A stretch of 5,900 nucleotides of DNA, taken from positions 1-5,900 of the forward strand of contig JASHRR010001453.1 of assembly GCA_030037185.1 (NCBI GenBank), in the 5' to 3' direction. The notes under the pieces were generated by a model that was not told the origin of the DNA, did no database searches, and saw only the letters and a list, made by a program, of their open reading frames with translations. Positions 1 through 5,609 of this stretch are shown here, one piece after another; position 1 is the first letter of the stretch, and each line of letters starts with the position of its first letter. This DNA comes from Xanthobacteraceae bacterium (GTDB taxonomy: Bacteria; Pseudomonadota; Alphaproteobacteria; Rhizobiales; Xanthobacteraceae). A program made the position numbers and the translations under genes.

Positions 1-1019
1 TGCAGCCGGTTGGCACCGGCCCGTTCATAGTCAAGAAGGTGACGCCACATGTTTCGATCGAGCTGGTGCGCAATGCCAACTATTGGGACGCGACGCGAAT
101 CCCCAAGCTCGCCGGCATGATTCTTTATCCGATGCCGGAAGCGACGACACGCCTCGCGGCCTTGCGCTCAGGTCAGGTCGATTGGATTGAAGTGCCGCCG
201 CCGGATGCGATTGCGAGCCTCAAGGCGGCTGGCTTCCAGATCAGCCTGCATCCCTATCCGCACACCTGGCCCTGGGTGCTTAATGTCGCACCTGGATCCC
301 CGTTCGCGGACAGGCGCGTGCGCCAGGCGCTGAATTACGGCATCGACCGCCTCGGCCTGGTGAAGCTCCTCAGCGGCACGGCGACGCCGGCGACCGGGCT
401 CTACGATGATGCCAACCTTGATTTCGGGGTACCGACGGAGCGTTACACGTACGACCCCGCCAAGGCAAAGGCGTTGCTGCGGGCCGCGGGCTACGGCCCA
501 GATCATCCGCTCAAGGCGAAAATCATGATCACGCCGGCCGGATCGGGCCAGATGCTGCCGCTTCCGATGAACGAATTCCTGCAGCAGAATCTGAAGCCGC
601 TCGGTGTCGATCTTACCTTCGACGTCGTCGACTGGGGCATGATGCTCGTTGCGCGGCGCAACCTTTCTTCAGCTGCGATTTCGCACGGCGACCACGCGCT
701 TAACAACAGTTTGAACTGGCCCGATCCATCGGCGATCGGCCGCTTGTTCCAGGCGCAATACATTCCGCCGAACGGTGGTAACTGGGGCAGCTACACGAAT
801 CTGGAGGTCGAGCGGCTTCTGAACGAGGCCTATGCATCATTCGACGAAAAGTACATGAACGAGTTGATCGCCAAGGCTCATGCGATCATCGTCGACGATG
901 CGCCCTGGCTGTTCGTGGTTCACGATCTCAACCCGCGCGCGATGAGTCCCAAGGTGAAAGGCTTCGTGCCGGCACAGAGCTGGTTCCAGGACTTCACTCG
1001 GGTCACACTCGACAAATAG
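1..1019 (+). CDS. ABC transporter substrate-binding protein, family 5 (dipeptide/oligopeptide type), 5' end missing
   Basis: This is the C-terminal part (339 codons) of a periplasmic solute-binding protein that captures a substrate and delivers it to an ABC importer. The frame is open from base 3 and reads Q-P-V-G-T-G-P-F, then R-N-A-N-Y-W-D, matching the family hallmark (P-x-G-T-G-P-F followed by R-N-x-x-Y-W). Further family features are the G-Q-V-D-W segment, V-R-Q-A-L-N-Y-G-I-D-R (the usual 'VRQAL..AIDR' helix), Y-D-P-A-K-A-K-A-L-L-R-A-A-G-Y, and the late L-G-V-D-L block. Full family members are usually about 500-540 residues, so some 170-200 residues including the signal peptide lie left of the window. 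The GTG at 39 is an internal codon, not a start. The stop is TAG at 1017-1019. Ligand specificity cannot be told; peptides, nickel, glycosides and opines are all known for this family. No permease or ATPase gene follows, so any partners must lie upstream or elsewhere. Confidence 0.95.
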   Translation, partial: QPVGTGPFIVKKVTPHVSIELVRNANYWDATRIPKLAGMILYPMPEATTRLAALRSGQVDWIEVPPPDAIASLKAAGFQISLHPYPHTWPWVLNVAPGSPFADRRVRQALNYGIDRLGLVKLLSGTATPATGLYDDANLDFGVPTERYTYDPAKAKALLRAAGYGPDHPLKAKIMITPAGSGQMLPLPMNEFLQQNLKPLGVDLTFDVVDWGMMLVARRNLSSAAISHGDHALNNSLNWPDPSAIGRLFQAQYIPPNGGNWGSYTNLEVERLLNEAYASFDEKYMNELIAKAHAIIVDDAPWLFVVHDLNPRAMSPKVKGFVPAQSWFQDFTRVTLDK

Positions 1020-1696
1020 TTCCACCATCTCTCCAAATACGCTCACGCAAGTGTGCCCCACCCGGACGCAAGGACCGCGTGAGCCAGAGTCTAGTCTTAG
1101 TCTGCGCCGGAGCGACCAGGCAGCTCCGCTGGAACCCGCCGACCCTTCGGTCCGGGTCAAGCCAATGGCGACCATCCTGACCTTGTCGATGGTCATGTGA
1201 CTTTCGAGAACGCCAATCGCAGGTCTTCAGCGAACGTTCGTGCGCAATGACCTCTGGGCCGGAGAGGTACCGGTTGTGAATGCTAGATGGCTGATCGCGC
1301 ACGTGGCATTGTAGAGCCGACACGATCGCGGCTCATCCGTCGACCCGTGGCGGGCTCATAAATGGGCGGAATCCAGCATGTCGTCACGATCCACATCAAA
1401 GAGCAGGCGGAAATCATGGTGCCGGTCTGCCCAGGCCGCGCTGTCGTGATCGAATATACCGGTAAGCCCACACCAGCGCGCGATCCTCCAGGCGGACGGA
1501 GAAGCGTAACGGCACCATGGTCGAAGCCGCGCTCACAGTCGAGGGGCGGACGGCCCATTGTTAGCCGCGGTCGCGAACGCGCACGGGTACCCCTCGCGAA
1601 CCCGAGCGCCAGGCTGGCCGAATTCAGCCGGACGCGGCGAACGACATCGGCCCCAAGCTGGTTTCGGTCGCCGGGAGCGAGTTCCGATGTGGCGCA
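1020..1696. other. Intergenic region between convergent genes, no supported gene
   Basis: This 677-base stretch separates the stop codons of two convergent genes. ORFs cross it on both strands, but their translations are rich in Arg, Pro and Ser, lack family motifs and have no convincing ribosome site. Visible structure is limited to an 8-bp inverted repeat (1041-1084), three tandem AGTCT units (1088-1103, one extra base before the third) and a direct repeat TCGCGAAC at 1571-1578 and 1594-1601. It is long for a convergent spacer in a compact bacterial genome, so an eroded gene is possible but not demonstrable by eye. Confidence 0.5.
1041..1084 (+). repeat. 8-bp inverted repeat just past the substrate-binding protein gene
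   Basis: GCTCACGC at 1041-1048 is the exact reverse complement of GCGTGAGC at 1077-1084, enclosing a 28-base loop. It begins 22 bases after the transporter gene stop, where a transcript-end stem-loop would sit. No T-run follows, so it is not a canonical intrinsic terminator. It could be a 3' stability hairpin or a chance match. Confidence 0.35.
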
Positions 1697-2890
1697 CTAT
1701 CGATTCAAAGGATCAGCTTCGAGCAGAAAACCACCACTTGTATTGTCGCTGGTCGCCGGATCGGGACCTCGTCCCTCCGCGAAGGCCTGCTCTTCCATGC
1801 GCCGTCCACGCAGGAGCCCGGGCAGGCCATAGTTTCCTTCGATGCAGCGCGGCTCAGGGTAAATTCTGTTCGCCTCATCGCTCTGCCTGGTGAATTCCTG
1901 CTTGACTGTCCAAGGCCGCGTCCACACCGTCGGATCTTCGATCGTGACGACGTACTCAATCGTGGTCGGGTTGCTCCGCGTCCAGCGCTCGACCAGATGC
2001 AGGTTTTCGCGCGACCCCTGATAATCGGTTTTCGGACTGAAGTTCGTCACGTCGATGACGAGGGTATCGCCCTCCCAGTGGCCGCGCGAGTCGCCAAACC
2101 ACTGGCGGATTTGGGCCGGCAAGTGCGGGCTGCCGTCCATAACGATATTGCGTTGCCAGCCTTGGCCTTGACCTACGTCATAGAAAATGGAGATGCCGCC
2201 CGGTGTCTGCACGATGCTCCGGAAGCTGCCGCCGAACGCGGTTCCAAACTCGGGCAGCCCGCCGGTCAGGCAGCGATCATTCGGCCAGTGGTCCTCCGGG
2301 CCGTCGTCGCGATTGATGTGCGCGAGGTTGTAGCGCGGAGCAAGCTCCGCACGCCGCGCCGAGGGGGTCGGATTGTACGTGCCGCCGGCGCAAGCCGGCG
2401 ACTTGCTCTTGCAGGTTTCGGTTGATTGCAACAGGGCGAGGTGAAATTCCCGGTCGGCGGCAGCGATCTTCTGCGCCTCCAGCGTCAGCGCTGGAATCCG
2501 GCCGTCGGGTGGATCGACAACCTTCGACGTGCGCGCACCGATGTGCTTCACGGACAGGAAGACCGAGTTGTAGGCGCCGGCGACGTCACGCTCGGTCCCG
2601 CGCTCGAGACGCTTGTCCTCATCGAAAAGCGCGGCTCGCGTCGCATCCAGTTCAGCGCGCTGTGCCGCAGTGAAGAATTCTTGGGTCGCGTATTTTGCGG
2701 ATCGCTGCAGGGGCGTGTCGGTTTCATCGGTCCAAATGCCCTGCAGGTCTGGTTCGCCCCAGGGCGTTTTCAGCCCTTGCTCGGTAGCCGCTGGCGCTTG
2801 CGCCTGCGTCGAGGGGATGGGTACCGAGATGACGGCGCTCGCCGCCGCGATCGCAACCGTCGTCACCGAGCCTAAGAAGCGGGTGGGCAT
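1697..2890 (-). CDS. Secreted protein of the WGxPDLQG / GHWEGDTLVxD family, function unknown
   Basis: This is a complete 397-residue protein. The start is ATG at 2888-2890, because GAGGAGA lies five bases upstream and the first residues then form a classical Sec signal peptide: M-P-T-R, a hydrophobic Ala/Val/Ile core to about residue 23, and an A-Q-A cleavage motif at residues 30-32. The open frame extends upstream to 3025, but that extension has no signal character. The mature protein opens with W-G-E-P-D-L-Q-G-I-W (44-53) and carries G-H-W-E-G-D-T-L-V-I-D (270-280), L-H-L-V-E-R-W, I-E-D-P, R-P-W-T (325-328) and C-I-E-G-N (349-353). I recognise these as hallmarks of a family usually annotated 'hypothetical protein' in soil bacteria; I know no biochemical role for it. 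Location is inferred as periplasmic or extracellular. A second member lies at 5610-5900 on the same strand. The stop is TAG at 1697-1699, convergent with the transporter gene. Confidence 0.9.
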   Translation of the reverse strand: MPTRFLGSVTTVAIAAASAVISVPIPSTQAQAPAATEQGLKTPWGEPDLQGIWTDETDTPLQRSAKYATQEFFTAAQRAELDATRAALFDEDKRLERGTERDVAGAYNSVFLSVKHIGARTSKVVDPPDGRIPALTLEAQKIAAADREFHLALLQSTETCKSKSPACAGGTYNPTPSARRAELAPRYNLAHINRDDGPEDHWPNDRCLTGGLPEFGTAFGGSFRSIVQTPGGISIFYDVGQGQGWQRNIVMDGSPHLPAQIRQWFGDSRGHWEGDTLVIDVTNFSPKTDYQGSRENLHLVERWTRSNPTTIEYVVTIEDPTVWTRPWTVKQEFTRQSDEANRIYPEPRCIEGNYGLPGLLRGRRMEEQAFAEGRGPDPATSDNTSGGFLLEADPLNR

Positions 2891-2895
2891 GATGA

Positions 2896-2902
2896 TCTCC
2901 TC
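2896..2902 (-). promoter_or_regulatory. Shine-Dalgarno site fixing the start of the secreted-protein gene
   Basis: On the minus strand this reads GAGGAGA, followed by TCATC and then ATG. It is the strongest ribosome site in the window and decides for the ATG at 2888-2890 over the longer open frame reaching 3025. Confidence 0.85.
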
Positions 2903-2982
2903 TAGTAAGCAGGAAACGCAACCAAGGCAGACGCCAATGTTGTTCATCTCAGATGGACTACTCGAACCGGAGTTGTGTTGAA

Positions 2983-2998
2983 GGTGCCATATGGCACC
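2983..2998. promoter_or_regulatory. Perfect 16-bp palindrome, candidate operator
   Basis: GGTGCCATATGGCACC is identical to its own reverse complement over 16 bases with no spacer. It lies 93 bases upstream of the secreted-protein start, where the promoter of that gene would be expected. Such uninterrupted dyads are typical of dimeric regulator sites; the regulator cannot be named. I found no convincing -35/-10 pair around it on the minus strand. As an RNA hairpin it would have to sacrifice central bases for a loop, so a DNA-binding site is the better reading. Confidence 0.55.
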
Positions 2999-3426
2999 GC
3001 ATGAACAGACGTCGTTGATGTGCAATTAGCGCCCGCCGCGGGCATCAGCGCTGCCGATAATTGACAGGACTTCGGCACGTCCCCGTTGGCAGCTCGCAAA
3101 GTCAGTCTACACCAATTTCTGTGGTGCATAGGAGGTGCTGCGACATCCAAAATTGGCCCGGACGGAGGGGCTGGTGTCAACGATCGGTGATTCATAGGGC
3201 ATCAACGGATCTGCTGTGATCGTACCAGCAGGGCCAGGGGCGGAAAGTCTTTCACCGGGGCGGCGAAATGAGACTGGCCAGGGCTGATGCATGCTCAACA
3301 TCCTCGGGCGCGGACGCACGGCGAGCGGCAAGATGCGGCGCATTTCTGCTTCCGGCAGGCGATCGCCGGATCACAGGAAACGAAGCGCCCGAGTAACCTG
3401 ATGGGCTTGCTGGTCCTGCCCGGACG
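2999..3426. other. Region without a supported gene upstream of the secreted-protein gene
   Basis: Several short ORFs cross this stretch on the minus strand (2944-3195, 3107-3343), but their products are rich in Pro, Arg and Ser, show no motifs and lack good ribosome sites. An isolated TTGACA (3061-3066) and an AGGAGG (3129-3134) occur on the plus strand, each without the partner element it would need. Part of the secreted-protein gene's promoter region probably lies at the left end. Confidence 0.4.
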
Positions 3427-3861
3427 TTGATGGAGCTTTGGGCTCAGTTCTGCTGCAGATCAAAGGGACCAATGCCCGCGAGTTCGGCGTACTGGCGGAT
3501 CGCGTCGGCCAGAAGCTTTCTTCACGTACAGTTGCACTTGGTGAAAAGCACTGGCACGGCCATTGTGATTAGTTTTTTCCGGCATCTTGGGGGCAGCGCG
3601 GCTCAGTCGATCGTGTTGAGAGCTCTCAAATCGTTGGAAACAGTTTCCATTAACGACCTCCTCCCTGCGTTGAAGCAGTACATTGCAGACAGCGGGATGA
3701 CGACTGAAGAATTCAGGAAGCGCCCGGTACTCAATGCGCAACCTGCTTCACGCCTCGAGGTCAACTCCCTGCAGATGCTGGCGGGCAATAACCCGCAGCG
3801 CCGCTGGCACGATCCGCCAGGCGTTCATCCTCCCGGACCATTCAGTTTTCGAGTCGCATGA
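3427..3861 (+). CDS. Doubtful ORF, possible hypothetical protein or gene remnant
   Basis: This is an open frame of 144 codons from TTG 3427 with ATG next to it at 3430; no clear Shine-Dalgarno sequence precedes either. The first 35 residues and the Pro-rich last 25 do not look like protein. The middle, roughly residues 55-115, does: a helical-looking run containing S-L-E-T-V-S-I-N-D-L-L-P-A-L-K-Q-Y and then G-M-T-T-E-E-F-R-K-R-P. A shorter real ORF from an internal start such as GTG 3541, or a decayed gene, would fit equally well. I do not recognise a family. It may also be a chance ORF, since the opposite strand at 3444-3521 carries a competing protein-like stretch. Confidence 0.25.
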   Translation: MMELWAQFCCRSKGPMPASSAYWRIASARSFLHVQLHLVKSTGTAIVISFFRHLGGSAAQSIVLRALKSLETVSINDLLPALKQYIADSGMTTEEFRKRPVLNAQPASRLEVNSLQMLAGNNPQRRWHDPPGVHPPGPFSFRVA

Positions 3862-3955
3862 GCCGCGGTAGGATCGTCCTAAGCCCTCGACATAGGCCAC
3901 TCTAGGTTGGGGTCAGGCCCTTGTCGGTGCCTCACTGCCGGGAACGCTTGCTTGG

Positions 3956-3985
3956 TTAACAATTTCTTGTTAGCACGAATATTAT
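3956..3985 (+). promoter_or_regulatory. Sigma70-type promoter of the RHH / membrane-protein operon
   Basis: TTAACA (3956-3961, 5 of 6 to TTGACA) and TATTAT (3980-3985, 5 of 6 to TATAAT) are separated by 18 bp. This AT-rich block stands out from its GC-rich surroundings and lies 31 bp before the GTG start of the RHH gene. Transcription would begin near 3991-3993. The spacer is almost filled by an operator-like dyad (3964-3979), which suggests repression by occlusion. Confidence 0.65.
3964..3979 (+). promoter_or_regulatory. Operator-like dyad, copy 1 (promoter spacer)
   Basis: TTCTTGTTAGCACGAA is an imperfect dyad: TTC and TG on the left mirror CA and GAA on the right. It matches a second site at 3997-4012 in 14 of 16 positions. 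It sits between the -35 and -10 boxes, so a bound protein would block RNA polymerase. The RHH protein encoded just downstream is the natural candidate; that assignment is inference. Confidence 0.6.
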
Positions 3986-3996
3986 GAGCAGGGAAA

Positions 3997-4012
3997 TTCA
4001 TGTTAGCAGGAA
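3997..4012 (+). promoter_or_regulatory. Operator-like dyad, copy 2 (leader, overlaps the ribosome site)
   Basis: TTCATGTTAGCAGGAA is the second copy, 33 bp downstream of the first (about three helical turns, hence the same face of the DNA). Its right arm contains AGGAA (4008-4012), which also serves as the Shine-Dalgarno sequence for GTG 4017. Binding here would add to repression at the transcribed leader. Confidence 0.6.
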
Positions 4013-4016
4013 ATAC

Positions 4017-4178
4017 GTGAGAAAGAACCGGCCATCTGAGCCGGGGACGAACATCGGCGTTCGGCTGCAGCATGATGGACTCGAACAGCTCGACGCCTGG
4101 ATCGCAAAGCAGGACGATGCGCCGTCGCGGCCGGAAGCGATCCGGCGTTTGCTCGCGAAGGCGCTGGGTAGGAAGTGA
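4017..4178 (+). CDS. Small ribbon-helix-helix (CopG/Arc-like) DNA-binding protein
   Basis: This is a 53-residue protein built almost entirely of one RHH fold: a beta strand N-I-G-V-R-L-Q (about residues 12-18), helix A D-G-L-E-Q-L-D-A-W-I-A-K-Q, a short turn, and helix B S-R-P-E-A-I-R-R-L-L-A-K-A-L. The S-R-P-E-A-I-R-R-L-L signature is typical of RHH repressors and antitoxins, which dimerise and read DNA with the paired strands. I chose GTG 4017 because AGGA (4008-4011) is well spaced before it. The in-frame ATG at 3984 would give 64 residues but overlaps the -10 box and has no ribosome site. The gene overlaps the next one by GTGA (4175-4178), implying coupled translation. Likely job: autorepressor at the two dyads upstream. 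An antitoxin role is possible but unsupported, as the downstream protein matches no toxin I recognise. Confidence 0.8.
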   Translation: MRKNRPSEPGTNIGVRLQHDGLEQLDAWIAKQDDAPSRPEAIRRLLAKALGRK

Positions 4179-4633
4179 CGCAAGGGATGGAATCGGCCTT
4201 CCAGGTGATTGGGTGTTTTTTTGCTGCCGCCCTGGGCTGGGTGGCGCTGGAGTTTGTCGCCCGGCCGCTGCGCAAGTTTTACGATTTGAGGGGCGAGGTC
4301 AGCAGGCGATTGACTGAATATGCCAATATCAAGCCTCGCTGGCGGGAATTCCCGGGAGATCGCAAGGAATTGGAACTCTCTCAGGGAGAGATCGCGCGCC
4401 TCGAAAAGGCTCAGGATGTTCTGCGCGATCTCGCCTCACAGCTTGTGGCATTTGCCAGTAACGAAACCTGGGCGCTGCATGTCGCGAAGGCCATGGGTCA
4501 TGACCCAAAACACGCTGCTGGCGGGTTAATCGGCCTTTCGAACAGAATCGACACGCACGATCCCCAAGATCATAAGTTTCATCGGAAAACGATCAAAGAT
4601 GGCCTGTTTCGCAACGATCGCGATGTGATCTGA
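4175..4633 (+). CDS. Single-pass membrane protein of unknown function, with helical cytoplasmic domain
   Basis: This encodes 152 residues. One hydrophobic segment at about residues 11-29 (containing C-F-F-A-A-A-L-G-W-V-A-L-E-F) is followed at once by R-P-L-R-K-F-Y-D-L-R, so by the positive-inside rule the bulk of the protein is cytoplasmic. The rest is charged and helical: E-V-S-R-R-L-T-E-Y-A-N, then a long helix around E-I-A-R-L-E-K-A-Q-D-V-L-R-D-L-A-S-Q-L, then M-G-H-D-P and G-L-I-G-L-S-N-R, ending in a His-rich tail. It resembles hypothetical proteins I associate with Bradyrhizobium and relatives; no function is known to me. GTG 4175 overlaps the RHH stop codon (GTGA), but its AGGA is only two bases away. 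ATG 4187, giving M-E-S-A-F-Q, is an equally plausible start and may be the true one. The stop is TGA at 4631-4633. Confidence 0.8.
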   Translation: MTQGMESAFQVIGCFFAAALGWVALEFVARPLRKFYDLRGEVSRRLTEYANIKPRWREFPGDRKELELSQGEIARLEKAQDVLRDLASQLVAFASNETWALHVAKAMGHDPKHAAGGLIGLSNRIDTHDPQDHKFHRKTIKDGLFRNDRDVI

Positions 4634-5043
4634 GGCGGTCGCGGTGTAGCGGCGAGAGTCAGTCAAGCGTGCGGAAAAGCGTTGTCGCTCAGGCCACCTG
4701 TCAGAACTTATTGTGCAGGGCGATGCGGGCCACCGACTGTAATCTCGCAGCAACCTCCCGCGCAATGCGAGACGATCAAGGCTGGCGTCAAGCCGGTCGA
4801 AGTCGTCCGCGTCAATATACCGGACCGGAGCGGACCCAAACGGCGGCCGATGCGGTCGTGTAGGAAGGCGGGAGAGGTCCAAGGAACGTTTGGTCGCCGG
4901 CACGCTGCGCGGGATCATTAGCCCCCGACCACAGCTCGCACCCTGCGTTAGCAGCTGGCCGAGAATCGGCGCTGTTGATGTTGGGGAGCACGACGCATGG
5001 GATCGGCCTTGCTGATCGTGAGCCGACCGCCATGGGCCGAGGA

Positions 5044-5092
5044 GTGCCTGCCGGCACACCTTGCCGGCGCATCGATGCGGCGCTCGCGAGCG
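5044..5092. repeat. Cluster of palindromes
   Basis: Three dyads lie within 49 bases. GTGCC-TGCC-GGCAC (5044-5057) is a 5-bp hairpin. CGCATCGATGCG (5068-5079) and CGCTCGCGAGCG (5081-5092) are perfect 12-bp palindromes separated by one base. TGCCGGC also recurs directly at 5049-5055 and 5062-5068. They could be protein-binding sites or parts of a structured RNA; nothing identifies the role. Confidence 0.5.
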
Positions 5093-5165
5093 AGGGACGC
5101 GCCGTTGAAGGCGTGGGCCGCGAGGAGATGGCCTGCCTGTGAATCAACGAGCATGCCAATTTCCC

Positions 5166-5185
5166 CTGCCGGCTTCGGCCGGCAG
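5166..5185 (+). repeat. 8-bp hairpin with C(UUCG)G tetraloop
   Basis: CTGCCGGC-TTCG-GCCGGCAG forms a perfect 8-bp stem closed by the exceptionally stable C(UUCG)G tetraloop when transcribed from the plus strand. No T-run follows, so it is not a canonical terminator. It may be part of an RNA element or a REP-like unit. Confidence 0.55.
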
Positions 5186-5609
5186 TCGCAATCGGCAGCG
5201 ATGCGTGCAGCCAATGGTCGTTCTGACCTTCAACGCGAAGGAAAAAGGCTGGCTGAGCACTTGCCAATTCGACCCATTTTCTCTTTCGTTTGAGACCGGG
5301 GCCAGAACCGACGAAGTCCCCAGCCCTGCGCGCCGACGAGCCAGAAGGTGTAAGCTTAAGCGACGCGCACCACCGAAGTGATGCGTCCACCTCGGCAATG
5401 TTGCAGAGGAGCGTTTGAGCAAGACCCGTTTCGTGCCTATCTGACGTCTACTGTCTTGCCTTTCAGAGCCTGGAGCTCGAGGAAGCAGCCCCCGCGTGAG
5501 TCTTGAACCTATCTGCAACGCAGCCGGGGGCCAGAGTCCCCCTTACCGTGGTAACCCACCGCCTTGAACAAAACCGTCGCCTGAAGGGAAGGGATGGTTA
5601 CAACCGCGG

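Larger units (their letters stand above)
4634..5609. other. Long region without a recognisable gene
   Basis: These 976 bases show no protein family on either strand. ORFs occur on both strands because GC-rich DNA has few stops; their products are mostly Arg-, Ser- and Pro-rich. The least unlikely is a minus-strand frame of 88 codons (4948-5214, TTG start) containing G-E-I-G-M-L-V-D-S-Q-A-G-H-L-L with G/C-rich third positions, but it has no clear ribosome site and matches nothing I know. The region holds a palindrome cluster (5044-5092) and a UUCG hairpin (5166-5185). No tRNA or group II intron signature was seen. Confidence 0.5.

Noticed and set aside
39..41. GTG as the start of the substrate-binding protein
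   Set aside because: The frame is open to the window edge and carries the family motif Q-P-V-G-T-G-P-F before it, so the gene is truncated by the window.
1362..1832. Plus-strand ORF of 156 codons
   Set aside because: Its second part is antisense to the well-supported gene at 1697-2890, its product is Arg/Pro/Ser-rich without motifs, and it lacks a ribosome site.
1997..2875. Plus-strand ORFs antisense to the secreted-protein gene
   Set aside because: They are shadows of a gene with clear family motifs on the other strand.
2891..3025. A 45-residue N-terminal extension of the secreted protein
   Set aside because: A strong GAGGAGA site and a complete signal peptide begin at 2890, and the extension contains the 16-bp palindrome, so it is leader or promoter DNA.
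3061..3066. Consensus TTGACA as a promoter -35 box
   Set aside because: No acceptable -10 hexamer lies 16-18 bp downstream.
3129..3134. AGGAGG ribosome-site match
   Set aside because: The only nearby frame (a GTG overlapping it) ends after about 20 codons, and no ATG is suitably spaced.
3885..3897. 13-base direct repeat CCTCGACATAGGC, also at 5765-5777
   Set aside because: One copy is within coding sequence, the flanks differ, and a 13-base match is not surprising in a window of this size.
4494..4507. 14-bp palindrome TGGGTCATGACCCA
   Set aside because: It lies inside the membrane-protein gene and encodes M-G-H-D-P, which looks like a conserved protein motif; probably incidental.
4526..5059. 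Minus-strand ORF of 177 codons
   Set aside because: It overlaps the end of the membrane-protein gene, has no family motif, and GC-rich DNA gives such open frames by default.
5526..5542. GGGGG-CCAGAGT-CCCCC hairpin as a terminator of the minus-strand gene ending at 5610
   Set aside because: The stem is only 5 bp, no T-run follows on the minus strand, and it lies about 70 bp past the stop.
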